Counted from the stretch's first letter, positions 18,240-28,223 are shown. The stretch is 64,000 nt of DNA from an uncultured Bartonella sp. (GCA_945285915.1 CALYQL010000008.1:47305-111304), one strand, 5' to 3'. Made by a program: numbers and translations. Notes: generated from the sequence alone by a model not told the origin.

Positions 18240-20351
18240 TTATTTCTTGTTGATATCTAGCTTTTTCAACCACACTTTGATGTCATGCACAGCCAATCCA
18301 CCATTTGGTGCAGGTGAATCTGCACCTGTTAACACATTAATTCCTTCTCCCCACACAAAGCTACTGTTTGGAAAAAGCCCTTGTGAGATCAGGACACCGC
18401 GTTTTATTCCAGAAAATAATTTTGCATGCAGGGCTACACTACCGCGGTCATTGCCAATCTCTACAAGATCCCCGTCATTTATCTGATATGCTTCAGCATC
18501 ACTTGGGTGCAACATAAGCTCTGGCCGTTTTTCTTTAAGAATTGACGTTTCCGTTTCTGAAAAAGAAGAATTAAGAAAATTATGTGCCGGTGAAGTTGCT
18601 AGACGAAATGGATGTCGACCATCAGCACTTTCAATTGCATTCCATTGATCGGGAAAATCGGGCATTGAGCGATAAGGCCCCAAGTAGCCCATCGTTTTGG
18701 GGGGTGTATCTGGCGCAGGCGCCCCTATCCATTGCGGTTTAAAACGGAATTTCCGATCAGACCAAGCAAAACCATTCAAAAAATGTGCCCGTTTAAATTC
18801 TGGCTGAACATCGAGCCAACGTTTTTCGCGCAATTCCTCATAAGTTCCGCGTTTGCTCGCGCGCAGCATTGAATCAATAAGCTCAATGGCTGTTTTATTG
18901 AAACCAGGTAAATGATTAAAGCCCAATCTTTTTGCCAATTCATTTATCACATAAAGATTTGGTTTGGGGCCAAGTGGTGGTTCAATCAATTTAGGCCCTA
19001 GCAAAATATGTTGTTGCCCACCTCCACGGTAAATATCGTCATGCTCAAGAAACATTGTTGCAGGCAAAACCACGTCGTCGAATTTTGCCGTATCTGTCAT
19101 AAACTGTTCATGAACAACGGTAAAAAGGTCATCTCTAAGTAATCCTTGCCGTATGAGACGCTGCTCAGGTGCAACATTTGCAGGATTAGTATTTTGGATA
19201 AATATCCCCATTACGGGTATGTCTCCATAAAGGGCTTGTTTGTCTCCCAAAAGAATCCTGCCTATTTTTGACTCGTCTAGTGAACGGATATTCGGATCGG
19301 CATAAGCGGTTCCTTCAATTTCATTCTTGTTTAACGCAAAAATACTTGCGTTAGAAAAAAATGCCCCACCACCTTCATATTGCCAAGCCCCCAATACAGC
19401 TGGAATTGACAATGCCGCATGCATGGCAACGGCACCATTTCTCTGTCGAGTAAAACCATAGCCTAACCGAAAGAACGAGCGTTTTGTATTGCCTACCCAA
19501 TTGGCGAATGTTTCTATTTCTTCTACGGAAAGCCCCGTAATTGCGGCAGCCCACTGTGGTGTTTTGTCTAAAAGATGTTGTTTTAATCCATGTGGATCAT
19601 CGGTATATTTTTCGAGATAGTCCCAATCTGCCAAATTATCGCGAAAAAGAATATGCATTATGGCGCAAGCAAGTGCTGCATCAGTACCGGGTTTTAAAAC
19701 CAGTCCAAGATCAGCCTGTTTTACCGTTGCGCTTTCAAAAATATCGATAGCAATAATACGCGCACCACGATCTTTTCGTGCCTTGACAACGTGTGTCATA
19801 ACATTCACTTGGGTGCTGGCAGCATTTGTCCCCCAAATAACAATACAATCCGATTTTTCCATTTCGCGCGGATCAACACCGGCTATGCGCCCAGTGCCGG
19901 CGAAATAACCGGTTGTCGCTGTATTGGTACAAAAGGTAGAAAACTGTCTGGAATACCCACCTGCATGCCGTAGCCGATTGATGGAATCCCGCTGCACCAA
20001 CCCCATCGTTCCAGCAAAAAAATATGGCCAAATAGCTGTTGGATCATAAGTCTTTGCAATATTCTGAAAACGTTCTGCAATTAAATCTAATGCATCATCC
20101 CAAGTCGCTTCCTTCCATTGACCATCGCCTTTAGTACCGGCTCTGATCAAAGGATGTAACAATCTATCGGGGTGATGGACGCGTTCGCTATATCGTGCAA
20201 CTTTTGCGCAAATAACGCCTGCCGTATAGCTATTATCTTTTGCGCCTCTTATCCGCCCAATACGGTTTGGCGACAATATTTCTACGTCCAAGGCACACGT
20301 TGAAGGACAATCGTGGGGACATGCGGAATGGCCAATTGTTACATTTTGCAT
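18240..20351 (-). CDS. Molybdopterin-dependent oxidoreductase, DMSO reductase superfamily
   Basis: This 703-residue cytoplasmic enzyme binds a [4Fe-4S] cluster through Cys11, Cys15, Cys19 and Cys48 (CPHDCPSTCA then CAKV) and a bis-molybdopterin guanine dinucleotide cofactor. Cys141 in STFCTNT lies where nitrate reductases and formate dehydrogenases have their metal ligand. WGTNAAST, the GTDAALACAIMHIL segment, and the C-terminal molydopterin-binding domain with SPAHNFLNS follow. There is no twin-arginine signal. The substrate is unknown; relatives are annotated only as oxidoreductases. It is upstream of nagZ by 102 bp and may share its transcript. No partner iron-sulfur or membrane subunit is adjacent. 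Confidence 0.88.
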   Translation of the reverse strand: MQNVTIGHSACPHDCPSTCALDVEILSPNRIGRIRGAKDNSYTAGVICAKVARYSERVHHPDRLLHPLIRAGTKGDGQWKEATWDDALDLIAERFQNIAKTYDPTAIWPYFFAGTMGLVQRDSINRLRHAGGYSRQFSTFCTNTATTGYFAGTGRIAGVDPREMEKSDCIVIWGTNAASTQVNVMTHVVKARKDRGARIIAIDIFESATVKQADLGLVLKPGTDAALACAIMHILFRDNLADWDYLEKYTDDPHGLKQHLLDKTPQWAAAITGLSVEEIETFANWVGNTKRSFFRLGYGFTRQRNGAVAMHAALSIPAVLGAWQYEGGGAFFSNASIFALNKNEIEGTAYADPNIRSLDESKIGRILLGDKQALYGDIPVMGIFIQNTNPANVAPEQRLIRQGLLRDDLFTVVHEQFMTDTAKFDDVVLPATMFLEHDDIYRGGGQQHILLGPKLIEPPLGPKPNLYVINELAKRLGFNHLPGFNKTAIELIDSMLRASKRGTYEELREKRWLDVQPEFKRAHFLNGFAWSDRKFRFKPQWIGAPAPDTPPKTMGYLGPYRSMPDFPDQWNAIESADGRHPFRLATSPAHNFLNSSFSETETSILKEKRPELMLHPSDAEAYQINDGDLVEIGNDRGSVALHAKLFSGIKRGVLISQGLFPNSSFVWGEGINVLTGADSPAPNGGLAVHDIKVWLKKLDINKK

Positions 20352-20968
20352 TATTCGAAAGCCCTAGAACTTGTGAATTGGATTTGTCCGACACATGGAA
20401 TTAAAATAGATACTGAACAAGGTTATCGTACAATTTTAATCGGTAGGAAATATTCTTTATAACAATTTTAAAATAAAGCTTGCACTTTCAGCGTAAAATG
20501 ATTGTGACAGTAGAAAATGTGCAAGCAAAAGCAGCAGGTTGCTACTAGACATCTCCCCTATTATACCATGCAATACATTGCGGCAGTCACATGGCAATTG
20601 CGGCAGGCGCGTGACGAAATTCCCTTGCAACATATCGCATATGTTTATTGTTTTTATTATTTTTAAGATTTTGCCACTTACAGTCGTATTTTGCCGATCA
20701 GATATTTTTTAACAATAAAGCATATTATTATTTAGCGTAAGCGTGGCTTGAATTGGTGGACTTCGACGGTACATTTCGTTTAAGCATGATCTTATAAGTC
20801 GGTTCATCTTCTTGTTGGACTAAATTCCGTTAGCAACTTTATGACAACTCCAATAGGCGCAAAACAACCAAAGAGCTGCAAGTTGATTTCATCATAAAGC
20901 CTGACCGACCCCACTGATCGGCTTGATTCCAACTATTGGTTTAAACTTCTGTTTTTGAGAGCATAAGC
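20352..20968. other. Long intergenic region between divergent genes
   Basis: This 617-bp spacer lies between the divergent oxidoreductase and L,D-transpeptidase genes and must carry both promoters. I see no open frame of useful length, no tRNA and no strong terminator. The middle (20500-20620) is richer in G and C than the flanks and holds a short direct repeat; the last 200 bp could be the remains of a lost gene. Confidence 0.6.
20577..20616. repeat. Two-copy 20-bp direct repeat
   Basis: Two head-to-tail units start ATTGCGGCAG (20577-20596 and 20597-20616) and differ in their second half. It is a short degenerate duplication in the spacer upstream of the L,D-transpeptidase gene; no function can be assigned. 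Confidence 0.5.
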
Positions 20969-21718
20969 ATGGACAGACGCACTTTTATTCTGGCTGCTCC
21001 GGTATTTTTAGCCGGCTGCAATTTTCGCCATCCATTGCCTAAAATGGTACCAATTAGTTCCGAGCAAAATGGCGAATATATTGTTGAGAATCCGGAACCG
21101 GAAATTATAACACGGAAAAATAGAGCGACGAGAAAACAACCATTAGCCAAACGTCCATCAGATCCCCATTATGCCGCTGTGACGGATAATGGCTTTTCGG
21201 TGCGCGCTATTGATACAAGTCGGATAAATCCTGAATTGTTGCGGCAGGAAGTTGCTTTCAGCCTCCCCTATAAACCCGGCACGATTGTTGTCGATCCAAC
21301 AAATTTTTTCTGTTATTTCGTATTACCCAATAAACGCGCTATTCGCTATGGTGTTGGCGTGGCAAGATCATCAGCCACCGATTTTCAAGGCGAAGCAACC
21401 ATTGGACGAAAGGCAATATGGCCTTCATGGCACCCAACCGCGACCATGGTAAAACAACAACCCCAGCGATATGGCCACTTGGCTGATGGCATGCAGGGCG
21501 GACCTAACAATCCACTGGGTGCGCGTGCGCTTTATCTGTACCGTGATGGGGCGGATACACTCTTTCGGTTACACGGCACTGTGGAACCATGGTCAATTGG
21601 CAAGCGTGTTTCATCTGGTTGTATTCGTTTTTTCAATCAGGACATTATTGACCTTTATGAGCGTGTGCCTGTTGGTTCGCGTGCCGTGGTGCTACCACAT
21701 AAAATTGGTCTTGGCTAA
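20969..21718 (+). CDS. L,D-transpeptidase (YkuD domain) lipoprotein
   Basis: The 249-residue protein has a signal peptide with lipobox LAGC (Cys17), a basic linker (about 45-65), and a YkuD domain with catalytic His202 in RLHGT and Cys218 in SSGCIRFF. Such enzymes make 3-3 peptidoglycan crosslinks or attach outer-membrane proteins to the wall; which of these this one does cannot be told. Length and layout match other rhizobial lipoprotein L,D-transpeptidases. rlmJ starts 29 bp downstream. Confidence 0.93.
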   Translation: MDRRTFILAAPVFLAGCNFRHPLPKMVPISSEQNGEYIVENPEPEIITRKNRATRKQPLAKRPSDPHYAAVTDNGFSVRAIDTSRINPELLRQEVAFSLPYKPGTIVVDPTNFFCYFVLPNKRAIRYGVGVARSSATDFQGEATIGRKAIWPSWHPTATMVKQQPQRYGHLADGMQGGPNNPLGARALYLYRDGADTLFRLHGTVEPWSIGKRVSSGCIRFFNQDIIDLYERVPVGSRAVVLPHKIGLG

Positions 21719-21747
21719 CGCGCTTGTGCCATGATAAGAATGACTGT

Positions 21748-22605
21748 ATGAATTATCGCCATATTTATCACGCGGGCAATTTTGCCGACGTTTTCAAACA
21801 TATTATTTTAACAAGAATTATTGAGTATCTGAAAAAGAAGGATCATGCCTTCCGCATCATCGATACGCATGCTGGTATCGGCATATATGACCTGTCGTCT
21901 GTTGAAGCACAAAAAACCGGCGAATGGATTGAGGGTGTCGGGCGCTTTCTCAATAAACCAATCGATCGTGAATTAGAATCGATTGTTTATCCTTGGCTTG
22001 ATATTGTAAAAAAACTGAACGGCGGCAAAGCTGAGATAACGCGTTATCCGGGCTCGCCCTATCTCACACGCGAACTGTTACGCAAGCAAGATAGGTTGAC
22101 CGCTATTGAACTGCATGAAACAGATTATCAGACATTGGCGCATAATTTTGCCGGCGATTATCAAACGCGCGTCATTCACCTTGATGGATATTTGGCTCTC
22201 GGTGCCCATGTACCACCGAAAGAAAAACGCGGTGCGATACTTGTTGATCCACCTTTTGAAAAAACAAATGAATTTTCGCTCATGCTGGAAGGCTTAAAAA
22301 AAGCATATCGTCGATTTCCAAATGGAACCTACGCTTTTTGGTATCCAGTAAAACATTATGATGAATTAAGCCGCTTTATTAATGCGTTATCAGCAACCGA
22401 AATTCCGAAAGTTCTTCGCTTGGAATTACGGATAAGACAGCGTTCAGAAATGCCTGGTTTAGATGGCAGCGGAATGATCATTGTTAATCCGCCATATGTT
22501 TTGGCTGATGAAATACAAAAACTGCAGCCTCTTCTGTTAAATCGCCTATCACAAGACAATCATTCACAATTAATCATTGAATGGGTGCGTGGCGAAGCTG
22601 TTTGA
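21748..22605 (+). CDS. rlmJ: 23S rRNA (adenine2030-N6)-methyltransferase RlmJ
   Basis: RlmJ methylates A2030 of 23S rRNA. The ATG at 21748 gives MNYRHIYHAGNFADVFKH, the exact kind of start known for the family; the longer frame from 21724 adds eight residues with no ribosome site. DTHAGIGIYD is the SAM motif and LVDPPFE (DPPF) the catalytic motif for adenine N6 methylation. The 285-residue length is normal. Confidence 0.95.
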   Translation: MNYRHIYHAGNFADVFKHIILTRIIEYLKKKDHAFRIIDTHAGIGIYDLSSVEAQKTGEWIEGVGRFLNKPIDRELESIVYPWLDIVKKLNGGKAEITRYPGSPYLTRELLRKQDRLTAIELHETDYQTLAHNFAGDYQTRVIHLDGYLALGAHVPPKEKRGAILVDPPFEKTNEFSLMLEGLKKAYRRFPNGTYAFWYPVKHYDELSRFINALSATEIPKVLRLELRIRQRSEMPGLDGSGMIIVNPPYVLADEIQKLQPLLLNRLSQDNHSQLIIEWVRGEAV

Positions 22606-22666
22606 GCTTGACGTGAGAAATGCAATGAAACATATTGATGCTAATCAATGACAAGATGGAATGAAC

Positions 22667-23137
22667 ATGCAAACTTCATCATTCTCTAATAGAATTTTTC
22701 GTAAAGCTTTCTATGCATCCTTTGCTGTTATAGGGCTCGCTGGAGCAGTCAACGCTGCCCATGCTGCAGATATATTGAGCAATACAGCCCCTTCTTTTGC
22801 AAATGCTGGTGCTTGTGCCTATGAGCATGTTCTTAGCGCTGTTAATTATAAATTCTATCATGAAGTCCGCCATGTGCCGGATCTGCCAGTTGTCCGCATA
22901 AAAGACATGACCAATATTGTTCAGACTCGTGAAGAGCCTGCAGCTACAAAGCTCAATATCAGTCGGCAATTTTGTCAGGCTACTGCCATCATGAATGACG
23001 GAAGCAGTTATCCTGTTTATTATATGGTAGAATTTGGCCAAGGCTTTACAGGCGTCGGCGGATTTAACGTTGAATTCTGTGTTGAAGGCTTCGATAAGTG
23101 GCGCATTCAGGATGGTAATTGTCGGGCAGTACGATAA
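22667..23137 (+). CDS. Secreted protein of unknown function, four cysteines
   Basis: The 156-residue product has an N-terminal signal peptide ending AAHAAD, with cleavage likely after the AHA near residue 34. The mature part of about 120 residues has four Cys (in AGACAYEH, RQFCQAT, VEFCVEG and DGNCRAV), which could form two disulfides in the periplasm. I do not recognise a domain. The start at 22667 is favoured because GATGGA lies seven bases upstream; ATG at 22661 is possible. It follows rlmJ by 61 bp and may be cotranscribed. Homologues without a name exist, as far as I recall, in Brucella-type genomes. Confidence 0.7.
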   Translation: MQTSSFSNRIFRKAFYASFAVIGLAGAVNAAHAADILSNTAPSFANAGACAYEHVLSAVNYKFYHEVRHVPDLPVVRIKDMTNIVQTREEPAATKLNISRQFCQATAIMNDGSSYPVYYMVEFGQGFTGVGGFNVEFCVEGFDKWRIQDGNCRAVR

Positions 23138-23847
23138 TAACCTTATCAGCTGCTAATTTGCCTATTTCTAAGGTAAGTGTAGTTCGAAAGAACGCTATTT
23201 TAACTTTGGCTTTGAACAGATCATTGTTGTTGTAAAACAACATATGGGTAATTATGAGCTTTATAAGCCTTTAAGCAGAAATTTGCTTAAATCACAAATG
23301 ATGGTGAGGTTGTCGTAACAGCACCATTATTTCAGTTCAATTTGATTGCTTTCAAAAACACTCTATCACCACTTAAAATAATTCATTTGGCATTGATTGC
23401 TTATGCTATTACCCTTTTTTCTACCAAAAGTTGTTTTCAATATAAGTAGAATAAAATTACGATACCCCAACTGATTTGGAAATCAAAAATATACCTAAGT
23501 TTTCCTGTGTTGGGTGAGCAAATGCAAGCTTTGCGCCGTTATGTTTGCCAATTCGTGACTTTTGCCAAGTCATCGCTTTTGCCAAGTCGTCACTTTTACT
23601 AAGTTGCCACTTTTGCTAATCTATGCTGTCGCTTTTACGAAGCATATGTTTTGATCGTATGTAATCGCCACTATACAATTACGGTGACAGGTTGATAGGC
23701 TAAAGCTAAACCTTTATCTGGCAATGCCTTCTCTCTTGTTTGATACTTGATTTCACTGTCAATAATAGCCATCTTAGAAAACCACAGTATAAGTTTTGAA
23801 ATTCAAAACTTATGATGGATAACATCTAGCGGATCATTATTAGAATC
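23138..23847. other. Long non-coding region with hairpins and a minisatellite
   Basis: A 710-bp AT-rich gap. It holds a 6-bp hairpin TGTTGT-AAA-ACAACA (23228-23242), an 8-bp hairpin TTTAAGCA-GAAATT-TGCTTAAA (23270-23291), and the 17-bp tandem repeat listed separately. No open frame of 60 codons exists in any frame. It separates the secreted-protein gene from the SDR gene; a small RNA could lie here, but I see no clear promoter-terminator pair. Confidence 0.6.
23537..23642. repeat. Degenerate 17-bp tandem repeat (about six units)
   Basis: Four clear head-to-tail units: CGTGACTTTTGCCAAGT (23554-23570), CATCGCTTTTGCCAAGT (23571-23587), CGTCACTTTTACTAAGT (23588-23604) and TGCCACTTTTGCTAATC (23605-23621). 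A weaker unit precedes (23537-23553) and another follows (to about 23642). The core CTTTTGCCAAGT is conserved. A period of 17 is not a codon multiple and no gene spans it. Confidence 0.85.
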
Positions 23848-24609
23848 ATGAACACAAAGCGGCCAGTTGCCTTGATTACAGGTGGAGCTAAAAGATTAGG
23901 TGCTGCCATGGCACTTGACTTGGCGCATCATGGTTTCGACATTGCTATCCATTATAATAATGGCAAACAAGACGCTGAAGAACTAGCCAATAATCTACAA
24001 AAACTAGGTGTATCCGCGCGCTCATTCCATTCTGATCTTCTGAAAACTTGCGGTGATGGACTTATAGAACGTGTTGTTGAAGAATTGAGGTCGGTGGACC
24101 TGCTCATCAACAATGCCTCGATATTTCTTGATGATGGAATCGGCGCACTCGATGAAGAAGTCTGGAACAACCATTTTGCACTGCATTTACGCACGCCTGC
24201 CCTATTGGCGGATAGAATGCGGCGTTATTTGCCCGATCATGATGATGGGCTGATTGTTAATATGATTGACCAGCGCGTTCTGAAGCTTAATCCAAATTTT
24301 CTGTCCTATACTTTGTCGAAATCCGCATTATGGACATTAACGCGCACTCTAGCACAAGCGCTCGCGCCACGGATACGCGTCAATGCCATTGCACCTGGAC
24401 CATCGCTAAAAAGCCCAAGGCAAAGTGATGAAGATTTTCTAAAACAGACACATTCGGTATTATTGCAGCGTGGACCAAATTTACAAGAATTTGGAGCGAC
24501 AATACGCTATTTCTGGCAGCAAAAATCGGTTACCGGACAGATGATAGCCTTGGACGGCGGACAACATCTTATGTGGCAAACACCAGATATTGCAGGACAA
24601 GTCGAGTAG
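23848..24609 (+). CDS. Pteridine-reductase-like short-chain dehydrogenase
   Basis: The 253-residue SDR binds NADP(H) through [12 protein letters not shown] (residues 11-22), with basic HYNN after strand 2. NNAS is normal. The catalytic Tyr and Lys are in SYTLSK, but the usual Ser before them is replaced by Asp in NMIDQRV. Trypanosomatid pteridine reductase PTR1 has the same Asp, TGAAKRLG and HYH features, so a pteridine substrate (dihydromonapterin or dihydrofolate type) is a reasonable guess. It ends two bases before uvrC. Confidence 0.85.
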   Translation: MNTKRPVALITGGAKRLGAAMALDLAHHGFDIAIHYNNGKQDAEELANNLQKLGVSARSFHSDLLKTCGDGLIERVVEELRSVDLLINNASIFLDDGIGALDEEVWNNHFALHLRTPALLADRMRRYLPDHDDGLIVNMIDQRVLKLNPNFLSYTLSKSALWTLTRTLAQALAPRIRVNAIAPGPSLKSPRQSDEDFLKQTHSVLLQRGPNLQEFGATIRYFWQQKSVTGQMIALDGGQHLMWQTPDIAGQVE

Positions 24610-24611
24610 AT

Positions 24612-26621
24612 ATGGATCATCGGTACGAAACAAATTCTGGTGAAGAAGACGATTCGATTGCATCCGAAGCAGGCGCAAAGAATGGGGTCAGCACACCGGA
24701 TATTATCTGGGATAATGCCCATATACAAAACAGCGATCATCAGCTTACAGGTGCACCGCTTATTCAGGAATTTGTCAAAAACCTACCGAATAAGCCAGGT
24801 GTTTACCGTATGTTTGATGAGGAAGGTAACGTTCTTTACGTTGGTAAAGCACGGAACTTAAAAAAACGCGTATCAAATTATGCGCGTGGGCATGGGCATA
24901 ATAACCGTATTGCCCGTATGATCCGTGCAACCCATTATATGGAATTTGTCGTCACCAATACCGAAACGGAAGCACTTCTTCTGGAAGCGAATCTTATCAA
25001 GAGGTTACGCCCGCGTTTTAATGTGCTTTTGCGTGATGATAAGAGCTTTCCTTATATCATTATTACGCGTGATAGCCGCGCACCGGCAATTTACAAACAC
25101 CGCGGTGCGCGTTCTCGCAAGGGTGATTATTTTGGTCCTTTTGCTTCTGCTGGCGCAGTGACGCGTACGATCAATGCAATGCAACGCGCGTTTTTATTGC
25201 GTACCTGCACAGATTCTGTTCTGGAAAGTCGCACCAGACCTTGTCTTCTCTATCAAATCAAACGTTGTTCAGCGCCTTGCACGCATGAAATAAGTGATGA
25301 AGATTATATGAAGCTGGTTGATGAAGCTGAAGCGTTCCTATCTGGAAAAAGCCGAGCCATTCAGGATAATATGGCGAAGATCATGCATCAAGCGGCAGAA
25401 AATTTGGATTTTGAACGTGCTGCAGTTATACGTGATCGTTTATCTGCATTGTCGCACATACAAGGACATCAGGAAATTAATCCACAAACCGTGGAAGAAG
25501 CAGATGTTTTTGCCATTGCGCAGCAAGGCGGCATGACATGTATTCAGGTTTTTTTCTTCAGAACCGGTCAAAATTGGGGAAACCGCGCCTATTTTCCTAA
25601 AGCGGATCCATCAATTTCAACCGGTGAAGTGCTGGGTGCATTTCTAGCGCAATTTTATGATGACAAACCGATCCCCAAACTTGTTCTATTATCGGAACAT
25701 GTTGAAGAAGAAGAATTATTGATGGCAGCCCTTTCTGAAGCAGCACAGCGTAAGATTGTCATCAGCGTTCCCCAAAGAGGTGAAAGAAAATCATTGGTGG
25801 TTCATGCTGAAACCAATGCCCGTGAAGCATTGGGCAGACGTTTGGCTGAGACATCAACGCAAGATAAACTTTTACAGGGCATGGCCGAAACCTTTGGTCT
25901 TGCCAGAGTCCCTCGCCGTATTGAGGTTTATGATAACTCGCACATTATGGGCACCAATGCCGTTGGTGGAATGATCGTTGCTGGACGTGAAGGATTTATC
26001 AAGAATCAATATCGCAAATTCAATATTCGCTCGACAGATATTACGCCCGGTGATGACTTTGGCATGATGAAAGAGGTTATCGAGCGTCGTTTTACGCGCT
26101 TACTAAAAGACTATGGCTTACCTGAAAAGAAAACAGAGGATGAAGCTGCTTCCGATGAAGCTTTTCCAGCTTGGCCAGATGTTATTTTAATTGATGGCGG
26201 CGAAGGGCAAATGGGCGTTGTCAATAAAATGTTGCGGGAATTGGGGGTAGATAGCGTTGTAACAGCGATTGGCGTTGCAAAAGGTGTTGACCGTGAAGCA
26301 GGAAGAGAAAGATTCTTCTTATCAGGGCGACCGGCTTTCATGTTACCACCACGCGATCCAGTATTGTATTTTTTGCAACGTTTACGCGATGAAGCTCACA
26401 GATTTGCAATCGGTACCCACCGCTCCAAACGAAAAAAAGAAATGATGAAAAACCCACTCGATGAGATCGACGGAATCGGTCCGGCACGCAAACGGGCATT
26501 ATTAAGCCACTTTGGTACAGCAAAAGCTGTTGCGAGAGCCGCCGTCGAAGATCTTATGAAAATTGAGGGAATATCTGCAGCAACAGCGCAACAAATTCAT
26601 GATCATTTTAATGAAAGATAA
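24612..26621 (+). CDS. uvrC: Excinuclease ABC subunit C
   Basis: UvrC makes both incisions in nucleotide excision repair. The 669-residue protein has the GIY-YIG nuclease domain (PGVYRMF then [13 protein letters not shown], about 65-95), a UvrB-binding UVR segment ([14 protein letters not shown], near 260), the RNase H-like nuclease ([15 protein letters not shown] and LIDGGEGQ), and a C-terminal helix-hairpin-helix pair ([18 protein letters not shown]). The N-terminal 50 residues before the nuclease are an acidic extension. The ATG at 24612 lies two bases after the SDR stop; a longer frame from 24573 would overlap it. Confidence 0.97.
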   Translation: MDHRYETNSGEEDDSIASEAGAKNGVSTPDIIWDNAHIQNSDHQLTGAPLIQEFVKNLPNKPGVYRMFDEEGNVLYVGKARNLKKRVSNYARGHGHNNRIARMIRATHYMEFVVTNTETEALLLEANLIKRLRPRFNVLLRDDKSFPYIIITRDSRAPAIYKHRGARSRKGDYFGPFASAGAVTRTINAMQRAFLLRTCTDSVLESRTRPCLLYQIKRCSAPCTHEISDEDYMKLVDEAEAFLSGKSRAIQDNMAKIMHQAAENLDFERAAVIRDRLSALSHIQGHQEINPQTVEEADVFAIAQQGGMTCIQVFFFRTGQNWGNRAYFPKADPSISTGEVLGAFLAQFYDDKPIPKLVLLSEHVEEEELLMAALSEAAQRKIVISVPQRGERKSLVVHAETNAREALGRRLAETSTQDKLLQGMAETFGLARVPRRIEVYDNSHIMGTNAVGGMIVAGREGFIKNQYRKFNIRSTDITPGDDFGMMKEVIERRFTRLLKDYGLPEKKTEDEAASDEAFPAWPDVILIDGGEGQMGVVNKMLRELGVDSVVTAIGVAKGVDREAGRERFFLSGRPAFMLPPRDPVLYFLQRLRDEAHRFAIGTHRSKRKKEMMKNPLDEIDGIGPARKRALLSHFGTAKAVARAAVEDLMKIEGISAATAQQIHDHFNER

Positions 26622-26800
26622 TGCTTGTTTCAGCAAAGAGTATTGATAAAGTGTACAACATCAATAAAGATCAGAAAAACTTTCTATTGAACAATGGCAA
26701 AGGTGCGTTACCTGTTAAAAACTTGGTCTTTTACAATTTGTCCGTTCTCATATGGCAATGATTATGATCCAAACACATAAAAAGGACTGAATTCGGCATT

Positions 26801-27382
26801 ATGGAGAAACATACTTTTTCGCTGCCAAATATTCTTACCTATGCTCGTATTGTAGCTGTGCCATTGGTCGTTCTATGTTTTTTTGTGGAAGGACGCTTGC
26901 AGTCAACCGATGCAGCACGCTGGACTGCCGTAAGCATTTTTATCATTGCTTCCATTACCGATTTTTTTGATGGATACCTTGCACGTATATGGAAACAAAC
27001 ATCCAATATCGGTCGTATGCTTGATCCTATTGCCGATAAGCTACTTGTTTCCGCCTGCTTATTATTGTTAGCTGCAGATACGACAATTGCAGGTTGGACC
27101 TTATGGGCGGCCATTATTATTCTTTGCCGTGAAATATTGGTTTCCGGATTAAGAGAATATCTGGCTTCGCTAAAAGTCAGTGTTCCCGTATCCCGCTTGG
27201 CAAAATGGAAGACAACTGTGCAAATGTTTGCAATTGTTTTTCTACTTGCCGGACCGGCAGGTGATAAGGTAATCCCTTATTCAACCGAGTTCGGCCTTAT
27301 TATGTTATGGCTTGCCGCTATCCTTACTTTATGGACTGGTTGGGATTATTTTAGGGCTGGTCTTAAACATGTGATCGATTGA
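26801..27382 (+). CDS. pgsA: CDP-diacylglycerol-glycerol-3-phosphate 3-phosphatidyltransferase
   Basis: PgsA makes phosphatidylglycerol phosphate in the inner membrane. The 193 residues carry the CDP-alcohol phosphotransferase signature DGYLAR followed by GRMLDPIADK (about 58-83), and five to six membrane helices. ATG at 26801 starts MEKHTFSLPNILTYARI, typical for the family. A 179-bp gap without features separates it from uvrC; moaD follows 10 bp later. The uvrC-pgsA-moaD-moaE order is conserved in the order. Confidence 0.96.
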   Translation: MEKHTFSLPNILTYARIVAVPLVVLCFFVEGRLQSTDAARWTAVSIFIIASITDFFDGYLARIWKQTSNIGRMLDPIADKLLVSACLLLLAADTTIAGWTLWAAIIILCREILVSGLREYLASLKVSVPVSRLAKWKTTVQMFAIVFLLAGPAGDKVIPYSTEFGLIMLWLAAILTLWTGWDYFRAGLKHVID

Positions 27383-27392
27383 AAGTTATTCC

Positions 27393-27644
27393 ATGATATT
27401 ACGCTATTTTGCTTGGGTTCGTGAAAGAATTGGGCTTGATGAGGAAAATTTGGAACTTCCTGAAACGGTTGTAACAATTTCTGACCTACTCACCTATCTT
27501 CAAACACGCGGCGACAATTATGCTTATGCATTGGAAAAGCCAGAATTTATCCGCGTCGCTGTTGATCAAGAACATGTTGACCACGATAGCAAAATTGATG
27601 GAGCCAAAGAAATCGCTCTCTTTCCTCCAATGACAGGTGGTTGA
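27393..27644 (+). CDS. moaD: Molybdopterin synthase small subunit
   Basis: An 83-residue ubiquitin-fold protein ending in MTGG. The terminal Gly-Gly is adenylated and then thiocarboxylated to carry sulfur into cyclic pyranopterin monophosphate. The start LRYFAWVRERIGL and the end LFPPMTGG fit the family. It lies between pgsA and moaE, with which it forms the heterotetrameric synthase. Confidence 0.95.
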   Translation: MILRYFAWVRERIGLDEENLELPETVVTISDLLTYLQTRGDNYAYALEKPEFIRVAVDQEHVDHDSKIDGAKEIALFPPMTGG

Positions 27645-27649
27645 AACCT

Positions 27650-28108
27650 ATGGCTGATGTAATTCGTGTTCAATCGGAAGATTTTAATCAAGCTGATGAA
27701 GCCGATAAGCTGCGTGCGAATAACCCTTCTATAGGTGCAATGGTAACGTTTTGTGGCTTTTGCCGCAATGAAGGTGGTCGTCTTTCTGCTTTGGAAATAG
27801 AACATTATCCGGGTATGGCAGAAAAACACATTGAGGCGATTGTCGAGAAGGCGCATCAACGCTGGGATTTGAATGGTGTTGTGGTTATTCACCGTTATGG
27901 CAAAATAGTATCCGGTGACCAGATTGTTCTTGTGATCACCGCTGCAGGGCATCGTAGCTCTGCTTTTGAAGCAGCAAATTTTATTATGGACTATCTCAAA
28001 ACAGATGCCCCCTTTTGGAAGAAAGAACACCCTGTCAAAGGTGAGGCAAAGGAGTGGGTTGCAGCAAAAGAATCAGATGAAAAGACAAAACAACGCTGGT
28101 CCAAGTGA
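27650..28108 (+). CDS. moaE: Molybdopterin synthase catalytic subunit
   Basis: MoaE transfers sulfur from MoaD to form molybdopterin. The 152-residue protein shows GAMVTFCGFCRN, EHYPGMAEKHI, HRYGKI, and the C-terminal FWKKEH with the active-site lysines. ATG at 27650 is preceded by GGTGG and lies five bases after moaD; an in-frame TTG at 27641 would overlap moaD and is less likely. It ends in a lysine-rich tail. Confidence 0.95.
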   Translation: MADVIRVQSEDFNQADEADKLRANNPSIGAMVTFCGFCRNEGGRLSALEIEHYPGMAEKHIEAIVEKAHQRWDLNGVVVIHRYGKIVSGDQIVLVITAAGHRSSAFEAANFIMDYLKTDAPFWKKEHPVKGEAKEWVAAKESDEKTKQRWSK

Positions 28109-28223
28109 TATTGGTGGTGTTAACTGAAAGGGTATCAGTTGCGCGTGACCAGCTAAATTTTTCTTGGAAATGGCGAAATTATAAATTTTTTATTTTTTAT
28201 TCTTATTTGAAACTATCCTACAC

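Noticed and set aside
23537..23642. Tandem repeats considered as a CRISPR array
   Set aside because: Units are contiguous with no spacers, degenerate, and no cas genes are in the window.
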